From Streptomyces sp. NBC_00568 (GTDB taxonomy: Bacteria; Actinomycetota; Actinomycetes; Streptomycetales; Streptomycetaceae), in contig NZ_JAPENW010000001.1 in NCBI RefSeq assembly GCF_026341855.1, positions 2,528,501-2,592,500 on the forward strand: a DNA stretch of 64,000 nt, in the 5' to 3' direction. Position numbers and translations under genes: made by a program. Shown here piece by piece: positions 24,257 to 33,945 of the stretch (position 1 is its first letter; every line of letters starts with the position of its first letter). The notes beneath the pieces were generated by a model that worked only from the letters and a program-made list of their open reading frames with translations, had not been told where the DNA came from and did not search any database.

Positions 24257-25450
24257 TCAGCCCTTCACACAGATGAACTGCTTCAGCTTCGCCACGACCT
24301 CGACGAGATCACGCTGCTGCTCCATCACCTGCTCGATCGGCTTGTACGCACCCGGGATCTCGTCCACGACGCCGGAGTCCTTGCGGCACTCCACGCCCCG
24401 CGTCTGCTCCTCCAGGTCCTTCGTCGTGAAACGGCGCTTCGCGGCGTTCCGGCTCATGCGCCGACCCGCCCCGTGCGAAGCCGAGTTGAAGGACTTCTCG
24501 TTGCCGAGGCCCTTCACGATGTACGAGCTGGTGCCCATCGAGCCGGGGATGATTCCGAACTCCCCGCTGCCCGCGCGAATCGCGCCCTTGCGGGTGACGA
24601 GCAGGTCCATGCCCTCGTACCGCTCCTCCGCAACGTAGTTGTGGTGGCAGCTGATCTCCGACTCGAAGGTCGGCTTCGCCTTCTTGAACTCCCTGCGGAT
24701 CACGTTCTTCAGAAGCGCCATCATGAGCGTGCGGTTGTACTTCGCGTACTCCTGGGCCCAGAACAGGTCGTTGCGGTACGCCGCCATCTGGGGCGTGTCC
24801 GCGACGAAGACGGCGAGGTCCCGGTCGACCAGGCCCTGGTTGTGCGGGAGCTTCTGCGCGACACCGATGTGATGCTCGGCAAGTTCCTTGCCGATGTTCC
24901 GGGACCCGGAATGGAGCGTAAGCCACACAACACCCTCGGAATCGAACAACAGTTCGATGTAGTGATTTCCCGCGCCTAGCGTTCCCATCTGCTTCACAGC
25001 CCGCTCCTGACGGAACTTGACCGCTTCGGCGACCCCGTCGAACCGCCCCCAGAAGTCGTCCCACCCGGCGGTGGCCAGCCCGTGGAACCGGTCCGGGGCG
25101 ACCGGGGAGTCATGCATCCCCCGTCCCACCGGAATCGCCTCCTCGATCTTCGACCGGAGTCGCGAGAGGTCGCCCGGCAGGTCGTTGGCCGTCAGGGACG
25201 TGCGGACCGCGGACATTCCGCAGCCGATGTCGACACCCACCGCCGCCGGGCACACCGCGTCCCGCATGGCGATGACGGAGCCGACCGTCGCGCCCTTGCC
25301 GTAGTGGACGTCCGGCATGACGGCGAGCCCCTTGATCCAGGGCAGGGTCGCCACGTTCTGGAGCTGGCGCAGTGCGACATCCTCGACCGACGCGGGGTCG
25401 GTCCACATGCGGATGGGAACCTTCGCGCCCGGCACCTCTACGTACGACAT
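24257..25450 (-). CDS. rtcB: RNA ligase RtcB (tRNA-splicing/RNA-repair ligase)
   Basis: A 397-residue GTP- and Mn-dependent ligase that joins 2',3'-cyclic phosphate or 3'-phosphate ends to 5'-OH ends. Landmarks are MPDVHYGKGATVGSVIA, GVDIGCGMSAVRT (metal-binding Cys/Asp), GTLGAGNHYIEL, LHSGSRNIGKE, SCHHNY and SASHGAGRRMSR, with the guanylylated His. The ATG at 25450 (MSYVEVPG) has a GAGGA site; the frame continues 15 codons upstream through A/T-rich DNA that is more likely promoter. Bacterial rtcB serves RNA repair. Here no archease, rtcA or rtcR is adjacent. Confidence 0.95.
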   Translation of the reverse strand: MSYVEVPGAKVPIRMWTDPASVEDVALRQLQNVATLPWIKGLAVMPDVHYGKGATVGSVIAMRDAVCPAAVGVDIGCGMSAVRTSLTANDLPGDLSRLRSKIEEAIPVGRGMHDSPVAPDRFHGLATAGWDDFWGRFDGVAEAVKFRQERAVKQMGTLGAGNHYIELLFDSEGVVWLTLHSGSRNIGKELAEHHIGVAQKLPHNQGLVDRDLAVFVADTPQMAAYRNDLFWAQEYAKYNRTLMMALLKNVIRREFKKAKPTFESEISCHHNYVAEERYEGMDLLVTRKGAIRAGSGEFGIIPGSMGTSSYIVKGLGNEKSFNSASHGAGRRMSRNAAKRRFTTKDLEEQTRGVECRKDSGVVDEIPGAYKPIEQVMEQQRDLVEVVAKLKQFICVKG

Positions 25451-25652
25451 ATCGTCCTCGATCCCCAGAAAAACAACAGAAGTCTTAAATCGCAAAACCG
25501 GCGCCTAGGTCGACGTATGGGACAACGGACCGGCGTCCACGGCTCTGCGTGCGATACACATTGTCTCCAGGGGCCGCCCCCGTGCGGCAACCGAATAACC
25601 ACAGGACACCCGGGCCGAAGCGCCGTCGGGAACCGTCGAGAGGAGCCTGACC

Positions 25653-26507
25653 GTGCAGCGGAAGGCGTACGTAACAGGCGCCGCTGTGCTCCTCGCGGCA
25701 TTGCTTGCGGGCTGCACGGGCGGTACGGACGAGGGGAATTCACCCCCGGACTCCAAGAGCGGCAACGCCGGCACGACGGCTCCGGCCGCCCAGCCGGGCA
25801 AGTACCGCACCCTCCCGCAGGCGTGCACGGCGGCCGATCACGACACCCTCGACGCACTGCTGCCCGGCATCCAGCAGAGCACCGACGAGAAGCAGCAGGA
25901 GAAGCTGTACGACGGTGAGGCCACGGTCACGTACAACACGGACCGGCGGGACGGCTGCAACTGGAAGGTGGAGTCCACCTCCGCCACCGATCACCTCTTC
26001 GTCGACTTCGAGCGCGTGGTCTCGTACGACACCGCGGTGAGCGACGACGACAAGGCCGAGGAGCTCTACACCGCCAAGGAGACGGCGGCCGACCTCCCCG
26101 AGCCGTCCGCGTCGGCCTCCGCCTCGGGCGACGACGCCAGTCCGAGCCCGAGCGACGGCACCGGCACCCCGGCCGGCGACGGAGGCGGCAGCGACGAGGG
26201 CGACGGCAAGGGCGACGGCTCCGGCACCCCTTCCGCCTCCGCCTCTCCGTCGGGAACGCCCACCGCTCTCCAGCCCCGCGTCCTCGACGGTCTCGGCGAC
26301 CAGGCGTTCCTCGACGACAAGCTGAGCACCGGTTCGTCGACGGCTCAGCAGCGCACGGTGACTGTGGTGTTCCGCACGTCCAACGTGATCGTGACGATCG
26401 AATACGCCGAGCAGCCGACGGCTTCCACGGACACCCCGGACAGCGAAGAAATGCAGGACAGGGCGTGGAAACTGGCCCGGGAGCTGGCCGACGAGCTCAA
26501 CGGCTAG
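25653..26507 (+). CDS. Lipoprotein, DUF3558-like
   Basis: 284 residues from a GTG with an upstream AGGAG site. The signal peptide ends in the lipobox LLAGC (Cys21). A mature domain starts PGKYRTLPQACTAADHDTLD with a Cys pair (ACTA...GCNW), then comes a low-complexity Ser/Gly/Asp linker (~150-205) and a second part with FLDDKLST and VTVVFRTSNVIVTIEYAEQP. The Cys and GCNW pattern matches DUF3558 lipoproteins. Gene 26655-27524 is a paralogue with the same plan. Function is unknown, probably cell-surface. Confidence 0.8.
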   Translation: MQRKAYVTGAAVLLAALLAGCTGGTDEGNSPPDSKSGNAGTTAPAAQPGKYRTLPQACTAADHDTLDALLPGIQQSTDEKQQEKLYDGEATVTYNTDRRDGCNWKVESTSATDHLFVDFERVVSYDTAVSDDDKAEELYTAKETAADLPEPSASASASGDDASPSPSDGTGTPAGDGGGSDEGDGKGDGSGTPSASASPSGTPTALQPRVLDGLGDQAFLDDKLSTGSSTAQQRTVTVVFRTSNVIVTIEYAEQPTASTDTPDSEEMQDRAWKLARELADELNG

Positions 26508-26654
26508 CGGCCCCGCGGCACCTGCGGGCACCCCGGCGCAAACCCCCCGAACGGGAACCGCTCGGGCGCCTCACCGCGTACCGTGGCCCCTCGGACCCGA
26601 CCGGTCGCACGTTCCATGTGCGGCCGGACCACGAGCGCCACGAGTGAAGGAACC

Positions 26655-27524
26655 ATGCACCGACCAGTACAGCGAGTAGGCCGAGCACCGCGACTCACCC
26701 GCATCCTTGTCAGCGCAGCCGCCGTCCCGGTGATGCTCGTCGCCGCGGGCTGTTCCTCGGACTCCGACTCCGGCGACGACGCGCAGAAGAGCGCGAGCGC
26801 GACGCCGGACGCGAAGGTGTCCGAGAGCGCCTCGGCCGATGTCGTCCAGCCCGCCGCGTACGCGGCGCTTCCCGAGCCGTGCTCGGTGCTGTCGAAGAAG
26901 ACTCTGGGCGAACTGGTCCCCAAGGGGAGCAAGTCGGGCAAGGAGGGCAAGTCGGACGACGCGGCGCAGCGCGGCAACTGCAACTGGAGCAGCCTCGACA
27001 ACAACGGTGTGAAGGGCTCTCAGTTCCGCTGGCTGAACGTGGCGCTGCTGCGTTTCGATTCGGACACGCGTGGCGCGGGCGACGAGCAGGCGCACGCGTA
27101 CTTCGAGAAGCAGGTCACGGGCGCGCAGTCGGTGGAGGGCGCGAAGGGCGCCAAGTCCGAGCCGGTCGCCGGGACGGGCGACGAGGCGACGGCCGTGCGG
27201 TACGACCTGAAGAAGAAGGAAGGCTCCTTCAAGCAGCAGACGATCGTGACGCGCGTCGAGAACGTGGTCGTCACGCTCGACTACAACGGTGCCGGTCTCG
27301 CGGGTGAGAAGACCCCGGACGCCGCCGACCTGCTGAAGGACGCCGAGAAGGCGGCGAAGGAGGCGGTGGCCGCGGTGACCGCCGCGAACGAGGACGGCGG
27401 CGGGGCGAGCGCGTCCTCTTCGGAGTCGTCCTCTTCGTCGAAGGCGTCGTCCGGCTCGAAGGCTCCGTCCAGGAGCGCCTCCGGGAGCGCTTCGCCGTCG
27501 AAGTCCGCGGCGAAGAAGGACTGA
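26655..27524 (+). CDS. DUF3558-type lipoprotein
   Basis: 289 residues: signal sequence and lipobox VAAGC (Cys33), then YAALPEPCSVLSKKTLGELV, GNCNWSSLDN and VVVTLDYNGAGL. The two cysteines and NCNW match its upstream paralogue and the DUF3558 family. The last ~60 residues are almost only Ser/Ala/Lys/Gly, likely disordered or wall-spanning. The ATG has a GAAGGA site. Confidence 0.85.
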   Translation: MHRPVQRVGRAPRLTRILVSAAAVPVMLVAAGCSSDSDSGDDAQKSASATPDAKVSESASADVVQPAAYAALPEPCSVLSKKTLGELVPKGSKSGKEGKSDDAAQRGNCNWSSLDNNGVKGSQFRWLNVALLRFDSDTRGAGDEQAHAYFEKQVTGAQSVEGAKGAKSEPVAGTGDEATAVRYDLKKKEGSFKQQTIVTRVENVVVTLDYNGAGLAGEKTPDAADLLKDAEKAAKEAVAAVTAANEDGGGASASSSESSSSSKASSGSKAPSRSASGSASPSKSAAKKD

Positions 27525-27581
27525 CCCGCCCCCGTCCGTTTTCGGGGCTCAACTCGTATCTTTGGCGGGACAGTTGCAGGG

Positions 27582-27605
27582 GCCCGGTCCTCTCGGGGAC
27601 CGGGC
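27582..27605 (+). terminator. Hairpin terminator after the lipoprotein genes
   Basis: GCCCGGTCC-TCTCGG-GGACCGGGC, a 9-bp perfect stem, starts 58 nt after the second lipoprotein stop. Confidence 0.6.
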
Positions 27606-27649
27606 TCGTCCCATACCGCGCATCCGTACGCCACACACATGTGCCACTC

Positions 27650-27663
27650 TGTTGCGCGCAACA
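27650..27663. promoter_or_regulatory. Perfect 14-bp palindrome TGTTGCGCGCAACA before the DUF2637 gene
   Basis: It lies 24 bp upstream of the GTG start, between the preceding terminator and the ribosome site, so a protein bound here would cover the promoter or early transcript. I cannot name the regulator. Confidence 0.5.
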
Positions 27664-27687
27664 ACACGCAAGCGGAGGGGAGTGCAG

Positions 27688-29070
27688 GTGGCCGCGCCCA
27701 TACAGCTGACACGGATGCACAAGATTCTCATCGGCGTGGTCGTCGCCGGTGCGGTCGTCATCGCCGGGATCGGCTTCGCCGGTTCCTACACGGCGGTCCG
27801 TGAGCTGGCGATCCAGAAGGGGTTCGGGAACTTCTCGTACGTCTTCCCGATCGGCATCGACGCGGGTATCTGCGTCCTGCTCTCCCTCGACCTGCTCCTG
27901 ACGTGGATCCGTATCCCGTTCCCCCTGCTGCGCCAGACCGCGTGGGTGCTGACGGCGGCGACGATCGCCTTCAACGGCGCGGCGGCCTGGCCGGACCCGC
28001 TGGGTGTGGGCATGCACGCCGTCATCCCGATCCTGTTCGTGGTCTCGGTCGAGGCGGCCCGGCACGCGATCGGCCGCATAGCCGACATCACGGCCGACAA
28101 GCACATGGAAGGCGTCCGCCTCACCCGCTGGCTGCTCTCCCCGCTCCCGACGTTCCTGCTGTGGCGCCGCATGAAGCTGTGGGAGCTGCGCTCCTACGAG
28201 CAGGTCATCAAGCTGGAGCAGGAACGCCTTGTCTACCAGGCACGGCTGCACGCACGGTTCGGCCGCGCCTGGCGCCGCAAGGCCCCGGTGGAGTCGCTGA
28301 TGCCGCTGCGCCTGGCGCGCTACGGCGTCCCGCTCGCGGAGACGGCTCCGTCCGGTCTGGCGGCGGCGGGCATCGAGCCCGCGGTGCTGCCGCCGGCGCC
28401 CGTGCCCGCCCTGGCGCCGGCCGACGCGTCCGCGAGCAGTCGCACCCCCGAGCCCACGGCGGCCCTTCAGCCCCAGCTCATCGAGCAGCGCCCCGCTCCC
28501 GAGGGCAGCGAACGCCCCGAGTCGCCGGAGTACGCCGAGCCACAGAATCCGTGGCTCCAGGCGCGGAACCCCCAGTCCATCGAGTACCAGGGCGGCTACG
28601 ACCCAGACGCGGCGTACCGGGAGTGGTTCGCGGAGCAGCAGCAGGCCGAGCTGTTCGAGGAACAACAGCAGTTCCGGTCCGCTCAGCAGTTCCAAGAACA
28701 ACAACGGTTCGAGGAGCAGCAGAGGTTCGAGGAGCAGCGGCGGTTCGGGCAGCAGTACGAGGTGCCGCCGGCCCCCGAACCCGAGCCCGCCCCGGAGCCC
28801 TCTCCGGAGGACACCGGTACCTTCCCGATCCCGTCTGGCCCGGGCCGTACCCGTGGGCTGGGTTCGGGCGGTAGCACGGAGCCGACCGAGGAGGACTACT
28901 ACCTGGTCTTCAAGAAGTCGATAGACGGCAGCTACCCGACCTCGGGCCAGTTCAGAGGTGACGTGGAGGCGACGTACCGCCTCACGCTCCCGCAGCGTGA
29001 GGCCGACCGCATGGTCCACCGCTTCACCAACCGCCACACGGCGGAACTCCAGGAGGACCACATCGCGTAG
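27688..29070 (+). CDS. DUF2637 membrane protein with Gln-rich linker and C-terminal domain
   Basis: 460 residues. The GTG at 27688 has GGAGGGG 8-14 nt upstream. Residues 1-150 hold four membrane helices (ILIGVVVAGAVVIAGIGFAG, FPIGIDAGICVLLSLDLLL, TAWVLTAATIAFNGAAAW, AVIPILFVVSVEAARHAIG), the DUF2637 domain seen in actinobacterial conjugative-plasmid spread proteins and their chromosomal relatives. A basic helix, a Pro/Ala linker and a Gln/Glu/Phe repeat (EEQQRFEEQ type, ~345-395) follow. The C-terminal 60 residues resemble a DNA-binding-like fold (YPTSGQFRGDVEATYRLT). The role is unknown. Confidence 0.8.
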   Translation: MAAPIQLTRMHKILIGVVVAGAVVIAGIGFAGSYTAVRELAIQKGFGNFSYVFPIGIDAGICVLLSLDLLLTWIRIPFPLLRQTAWVLTAATIAFNGAAAWPDPLGVGMHAVIPILFVVSVEAARHAIGRIADITADKHMEGVRLTRWLLSPLPTFLLWRRMKLWELRSYEQVIKLEQERLVYQARLHARFGRAWRRKAPVESLMPLRLARYGVPLAETAPSGLAAAGIEPAVLPPAPVPALAPADASASSRTPEPTAALQPQLIEQRPAPEGSERPESPEYAEPQNPWLQARNPQSIEYQGGYDPDAAYREWFAEQQQAELFEEQQQFRSAQQFQEQQRFEEQQRFEEQRRFGQQYEVPPAPEPEPAPEPSPEDTGTFPIPSGPGRTRGLGSGGSTEPTEEDYYLVFKKSIDGSYPTSGQFRGDVEATYRLTLPQREADRMVHRFTNRHTAELQEDHIA

Positions 29071-29098
29071 GCACCCCGGTGGGTGACCGATGGAGTGT

Positions 29099-29146
29099 GT
29101 ACGAGGAAGGGGCGCCCGGTGATCACCGGGCGCCCCTTCCTCGTAC
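29099..29146. terminator. 48-bp perfect palindrome, bidirectional terminator between DUF2637 gene and lysS
   Basis: Arms GTACGAGGAAGGGGCGCCCG plus GT and its complement meet around a central GATC, giving perfect symmetry over 48 bp. It lies between convergent genes, 17 nt from the lysS stop. Confidence 0.85.
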
Positions 29147-29163
29147 GGCTGTGCTGTGTGCGG

Positions 29164-30921
29164 TTACGCGCCGAGCAGCTTGCGCACCCGGTCCTGTCCG
29201 ACGGCGAGCAGCAGCGTGGGCAGGCGCGGCCCGGTGTCGCGGCCGACGAGCAGGTGGTAGAGCAGGGCGAAGAAGGTGCGCTGGGCGACCTTGATCTCGG
29301 CCGGGAGTTCCTTGGCGGTGGCGTCGGCGGGGAAGCCGGCCTGGACCTTGGGAACGCCGTAGACGAGGTGGGTGAGGCCGTCCAGGGACCAGTTCGCCTC
29401 CAGTCCGTCGAGGAGCAGGCGCAGCGACTCGCGGCCCTGGTCGTCGAGGGACTTCAGGAGGTCGACGTCGGGCTCGTCGCGGACGACGGTGCGTTCCTCG
29501 GCCGGTACCTGGGTGTTGATCCAGGTCTCGGCCTTGTCGAGCCGGGGCCGGACCTCGTCCAGGGAGGCGAGCGGGTTCTCGGGGTCGAGCTCGCTCAGGA
29601 TGCGCAGGGTCTGGTCCTCGGCGCCGGCGGTGATGTCGGCGACGGAGGCGAGGGTGCGGTACGCCATCGGGCGGGGGGTCGGGGGCAGTTCCCCGGCGGC
29701 GGTGCCGACGGCGCGGGTGTACGCGGCGGCGTCCGCGGGCAGCACGGAGCCGTCGGTGACCTTGCCGGCGAGCTTGTCCCACTCGTCGTAGAGCCGCTGG
29801 ATCTCCTGGTCGAAGGCGATCTTGAACGACTGGTTGGGGCGGCGGCGGGCGTACAGCCAGCGCAGCAGCTGCGGTTCCATGATCTGGAGCGCGTCGGCCG
29901 GGGTGGGGACCCCGCCCTTGCTGCTGGACATCTTGGCCATGCCGGAGATGCCGACGAAGGCGTACATCGGTCCGATGGGCTGCTTGCCGCCGAAGAGCCC
30001 GACGATCTGCCCGCCGACCTGGAAGGAGGACCCCGGGGAGGAGTGGTCGACGCCGCTCGGCTCGAAGACGACGCCTTCGTAGGCCCAGCGCATGGGCCAG
30101 TCGACCTTCCAGACCAGCTTGCCGCGGTTGAACTCGCTGAGCCGGACGGTCTCGGAGAAGCCGCAGGCGGAGCAGGTGTACGTCAGCTCCGTCGTCTCCT
30201 CGTCGTAGGCCGTGACGGTGGTGAGGTCCTTGTCGCACTGCCCGCAGTAGGGCTTGTACGGGTAGTACCCGGAGGCGGAGCTGCCGTCGTCCTCGGCGGC
30301 GGCGCCCGATCCCTCGGCTGCTTCGAGTTCGGCCTCGTCGACCGGCTTCTGGCCCTGCTGCTTCTTGGCGGGGGCCTTCTTGGTCCGGTACTGGTCGAGG
30401 ATCGCGTCGATGTCGCCGCGGTGCTTCATCGCGAACAGGACCTGCTCGCGGTAGGTGCCCGAGGTGTACTGCTCCGTCTGGCTGATTCCGTCGTACTCGA
30501 CGCCGAGCTCGGCCAGCGCCGCGGTCATCGCGGCCTTGAAGTGCTCGGCCCAGTTCGGGTACTCGGAGCCCTTGGGGGCGGGGACGGAGGTCAGCGGCTT
30601 GCCGATGTGCTCGGCCCACGACTCGTCGACGCCCGCGACGCCCGCCGGAACCTTGCGGTAGCGGTCGTAGTCGTCCCAGGAGATCAGGTGGCGCACGGTG
30701 TGCCCGCGGCGGCGGATCTCGTCGGCGACGAGGTGCGGGGTCATGACCTCGCGGAGGTTGCCGAGGTGGATCGGGCCGGAGGGGGAGAGTCCGGACGCGA
30801 CGACAACGACCGGTGCGGCGGCGCCAGAGTGTTTCGCGCCCGGGGCCCGACGCTCCGACTCCTCGATGACCTCATCCGCGAAACGGGAGACCCAGTCGGT
30901 GGTCTCGGTGCTCTGAGCCAC
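29164..30921 (-). CDS. lysS: Lysyl-tRNA synthetase, class I
   Basis: 585 residues. It charges tRNA-Lys, using the archaeal-type class I fold rather than the usual bacterial class II enzyme. The HIGH motif is [19 protein letters not shown] is [13 protein letters not shown], and a zinc-binding CGQC...CSAC pair is seen near residues 225-250. An acidic Ala/Glu/Ser insert occurs near 200. The GTG at 30921 has AAGGA upstream. It is divergent from argS; a second class II lysS may exist elsewhere. The opposite strand is open across the whole gene only because of GC bias. Confidence 0.95.
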   Translation of the reverse strand: MAQSTETTDWVSRFADEVIEESERRAPGAKHSGAAAPVVVVASGLSPSGPIHLGNLREVMTPHLVADEIRRRGHTVRHLISWDDYDRYRKVPAGVAGVDESWAEHIGKPLTSVPAPKGSEYPNWAEHFKAAMTAALAELGVEYDGISQTEQYTSGTYREQVLFAMKHRGDIDAILDQYRTKKAPAKKQQGQKPVDEAELEAAEGSGAAAEDDGSSASGYYPYKPYCGQCDKDLTTVTAYDEETTELTYTCSACGFSETVRLSEFNRGKLVWKVDWPMRWAYEGVVFEPSGVDHSSPGSSFQVGGQIVGLFGGKQPIGPMYAFVGISGMAKMSSSKGGVPTPADALQIMEPQLLRWLYARRRPNQSFKIAFDQEIQRLYDEWDKLAGKVTDGSVLPADAAAYTRAVGTAAGELPPTPRPMAYRTLASVADITAGAEDQTLRILSELDPENPLASLDEVRPRLDKAETWINTQVPAEERTVVRDEPDVDLLKSLDDQGRESLRLLLDGLEANWSLDGLTHLVYGVPKVQAGFPADATAKELPAEIKVAQRTFFALLYHLLVGRDTGPRLPTLLLAVGQDRVRKLLGA

Positions 30922-31077
30922 GATGCGCACGTCCTTCTTTCTCAATACGGCAGTACGGCTGACGCGACCATTCTCCCAGCTCGGGCCTCAACCGCGAAAA
31001 CGGCTTTTCACCGCGTGGGATACTGGCTTTCCTTGTACTCAGAAACTCCGGAACCCGAGCAGAACGGCAGCCACTCC

Positions 31078-32847
31078 ATGGCCTCGGTCACGTCCCTCAC
31101 CGCTTCCGTCCATCAGCGCCTCGCGGACGCCCTCTCGGCAGCTCTGCCGGAGGCCGGTTCCGCTGACCCGCTGCTGCGCCGAAGCGACCGGGCCGACTTC
31201 CAGGCCAACGGGATCCTGGCCCTCGCCAAGAAGGCGAAGGCGAACCCGCGCGAGCTGGCGACGCAGGTCGTGGACCGGGTCGAGTCGGGTGACGTGATCA
31301 AGGACATCGAGGTCTCCGGGCCCGGCTTCCTGAACATCACGATCACCGACCGGGCGATCGTCGAGAACCTGGCGGAGCGGTACGCGGACGGCGAGCGGCT
31401 CGGGGTGCCCCTCGCGGAGCACCCGGGCACGACGGTGATCGACTACGCGCAGCCGAACGTGGCCAAGGAGATGCACGTCGGTCATCTGCGGTCGGCGGTG
31501 ATCGGTGACGCGGTGGTGCAGATCCTGGAGTTCACCGGCGAGTCCGTCGTGCGCCGGCATCACATCGGCGACTGGGGCACCCAGTTCGGCATGCTCATCC
31601 AGTACCTGATCGAGCACCCGCACGAGCTGGACCACAAGGGCGGCGAGGTCTCCGGCGAGGAGGCCATGTCGAACCTGAACCGTCTCTACAAGGCGGCGCG
31701 TTCCCACTTCGACTCCGACGAGGAGTTCAAGACGCGGGCGCGGCGCCGGGTGGTGGACCTGCAGGCGGGCGAGCCCGGGACGCTGGCCATGTGGCAGAAG
31801 TTCGTGGACGAGTCGAAGATCTACTTCTACTCGGTCTTCGACAAGCTGGACATGGAGATCCGCGACGCCGACGTGGTGGGCGAGTCCGGCTACAACGCCA
31901 TGCTGGACGAGACGTGCCGGCTCCTGGAGGAGTCGGGCGTGGCGGTCCGCTCGGACGGCGCGCTCTGCGTGTTCTTCGACGACGTGAAGGGCCCGGACGG
32001 CAACCCGGTCCCGCTGATCGTGAAGAAGTCGGACGGCGGCTACGGCTACGCGGCCACCGACCTGTCCGCGATCCGTGACCGTGTCTTCAACCTGAAGGCC
32101 GACAGCCTGATCTACGTCGTGGACGCCCGGCAGTCCCTGCACTTCAAGATGGTCTTCGAGACCGCGCGCAGGGCCGGCTGGCTGAACGACGACGTCAAGG
32201 CCCACCAGCTCGCCTTCGGCACGGTGCTGGGCAAGGACGGCAAGCCGTTCAAGACCCGTGAGGGCGAGACGATCCGGCTGGTGGACCTGCTGGACGAGGC
32301 GATCGAGCGGGCGACGGCCGTCGTGCGGGAGAAGGCCGAGAAGGTGGGCCTGAGCGAGCAGGAGATCGAGGAGAACGGCCGGTACGTCGGCATCGGCGCC
32401 GTGAAGTACGCGGACCTCTCCACCTCCGCCGTCCGGGACTACAAGTTCGATCTGGACCAGATGGTGTCGCTGAACGGCGACACGTCGGTGTACCTCCAGT
32501 ACGCGTACGCCCGTATCCGGTCGATCTTCGGCAAGGCCGGCGACCGTACGCCGGTGGCGCACCCGGAGCTCGAACTGGCCCCGGCGGAGCGGGCGCTCGG
32601 TCTGCACCTGGACCGGTTCGGCGAGACGCTGGACGAGGTGGCCGCCGAGTACGCCCCGCACAAGCTGGCGGCGTACCTGTACCAACTGGCCTCGCTCTAC
32701 ACGACGTTCTACGACCAGTGCCCGGTCATCAAGCCGGCCCCGGCGCAGGAGGTCGCGGAGAACCGCCTCTTCCTCTGCGACCTCACGGCCCGCACGCTCC
32801 ACCAGGGCATGTCCCTGCTGGGCATCAGGACGCCCGAGCGGCTCTGA
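31078..32847 (+). CDS. argS: Arginyl-tRNA synthetase
   Basis: 589 residues. The N-terminal additional domain ([20 protein letters not shown]) is followed by the HIGH region [67 protein letters not shown] (KMSKS-equivalent) and an anticodon-binding domain ending [18 protein letters not shown]. The ATG at 31078 is the first that gives the standard N-terminus. It is divergent from lysS, with about 155 bp between the genes holding both promoters. Confidence 0.97.
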   Translation: MASVTSLTASVHQRLADALSAALPEAGSADPLLRRSDRADFQANGILALAKKAKANPRELATQVVDRVESGDVIKDIEVSGPGFLNITITDRAIVENLAERYADGERLGVPLAEHPGTTVIDYAQPNVAKEMHVGHLRSAVIGDAVVQILEFTGESVVRRHHIGDWGTQFGMLIQYLIEHPHELDHKGGEVSGEEAMSNLNRLYKAARSHFDSDEEFKTRARRRVVDLQAGEPGTLAMWQKFVDESKIYFYSVFDKLDMEIRDADVVGESGYNAMLDETCRLLEESGVAVRSDGALCVFFDDVKGPDGNPVPLIVKKSDGGYGYAATDLSAIRDRVFNLKADSLIYVVDARQSLHFKMVFETARRAGWLNDDVKAHQLAFGTVLGKDGKPFKTREGETIRLVDLLDEAIERATAVVREKAEKVGLSEQEIEENGRYVGIGAVKYADLSTSAVRDYKFDLDQMVSLNGDTSVYLQYAYARIRSIFGKAGDRTPVAHPELELAPAERALGLHLDRFGETLDEVAAEYAPHKLAAYLYQLASLYTTFYDQCPVIKPAPAQEVAENRLFLCDLTARTLHQGMSLLGIRTPERL

Positions 32848-32863
32848 TCTCGGTTCCACGAGA

Positions 32864-32898
32864 AGCCCCGCAGTCCGGGATCACCGGGATGCGGGGCT
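32864..32898 (+). terminator. Terminator after argS
   Basis: AGCCCCGCA pairs with TGCGGGGCT around a 17-nt loop that itself contains TCCGGGATCACCGGGA. It is followed by CTTTCG. Confidence 0.7.
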
Positions 32899-33011
32899 CT
32901 TTCGCGTACCGGGGTGATCCCGTGGCCCGGTCCAGGGCTGATCCTGCGGTACTTCACCTCGTACGCCGCCGGCTGGCGCACCGCGCCTCCGGCGTTGTCA
33001 GTGCCGGCCCC

Positions 33012-33017
33012 TACAGT
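33012..33017 (+). promoter_or_regulatory. -10 box TACAGT of a leaderless transcript
   Basis: TACAGT ends 7 nt before the ATG at 33025, and no ribosome site is present. Confidence 0.55.
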
Positions 33018-33024
33018 CACCGGC

Positions 33025-33906
33025 ATGGCGACACTTCCCAATCCGCTGCCGCGGCTGACGGCAGACCCGAGCGGGCGCGTGCTCGGGCTCGAACTCCCGC
33101 CCGGGAGACTGATCGACGCGACCGACGACGGCCCGTGGCACGAGCCGCTGCTGTGGCACGCCGAGGACGGTTCGGCTCCCGGAGCCTGGGCGGCGCTGGC
33201 CGCTCCGGCGCGGGGGTCCGGTCTGCTGCCGGTGCTGGTCGACGTGGGCGGCTCGCAGAACGGCCCGGAGGAATGGGAGTTGATGCCCGGCGAGGTGTCG
33301 TACCCCGGGGACCACGACGCCGACGAGGTGCTGGCCGAGTTCTGGGAGGAGTACGCGGCGGACGAACTCGACGCGGACCAGGACTACCCCGGCAAGGACA
33401 GGGTGGTCGAGATCTTCGGGGAGCAGCCGGCCCTCGACGAGACGATCGCGCCGTACGGACCGCTCTGGCCGGGCCTGGCCGCCGCCACGGCGCCCGAAGC
33501 GGATCCGGACACCCGCGCCGCCGAGATCGCCGACTCCCTCACGGGCCACGGCTCGTGGCTGAAGCAGCCTCGGCTCGCGCTGGTTCCGGCGCGCCGCAGC
33601 GCCGACATCCCGGCCGCCCTCGGCTGGTCGGGCCCTCTGAACCACGAGGGTGACGTGGGGCGTCTGTGTGCCGTGCTCCGCTCCTGGGAGGACCGCTTCG
33701 GCATACGCGTGGTGGCCCTCACCTTCGACCAGTTGGTGCTGTCCGTGGCGGCCCCGCCGGCCACCATGGCGGAGGCCGAGGCGGTCGCGGCGGAGCATTT
33801 CGCCTTCTGCCCGGACAACATCACGCAGGGCAACCACACCACGCTGCGGACGTACGCCGAGCAGGAGGTGCTGGACGAGCGGGTGTGGTCGTTCTGGTGG
33901 GACTGA
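33025..33906 (+). CDS. DUF4253 protein
   Basis: A 293-residue soluble, acidic protein without signal or membrane helix. The C-terminal ~120 residues (RLALVPARRSADIPAALGWS, YAEQEVLDERVWSFWWD) match the DUF4253 family, including HFAFCPDNITQG. The family is common in Streptomyces; its function is unknown. It appears to be monocistronic and leaderless. Confidence 0.85.
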   Translation: MATLPNPLPRLTADPSGRVLGLELPPGRLIDATDDGPWHEPLLWHAEDGSAPGAWAALAAPARGSGLLPVLVDVGGSQNGPEEWELMPGEVSYPGDHDADEVLAEFWEEYAADELDADQDYPGKDRVVEIFGEQPALDETIAPYGPLWPGLAAATAPEADPDTRAAEIADSLTGHGSWLKQPRLALVPARRSADIPAALGWSGPLNHEGDVGRLCAVLRSWEDRFGIRVVALTFDQLVLSVAAPPATMAEAEAVAAEHFAFCPDNITQGNHTTLRTYAEQEVLDERVWSFWWD

Positions 33907-33945
33907 CCGGCGTCGGGCCGTGCCTCTGGTGGGGACCGGCGGTGG

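Noticed and set aside
27688..29070. DUF2637 gene as evidence of an integrated conjugative element
   Set aside because: No tra, rep, integrase or att sequences flank it. Neighbours are core genes (lysS, argS).
29083..32847. A single + strand reading frame of about 1250 codons running antisense through lysS into argS
   Set aside because: The first part is the complementary shadow of lysS, a GC-bias effect. Only the argS portion from 31078 has protein-family features and a proper start.
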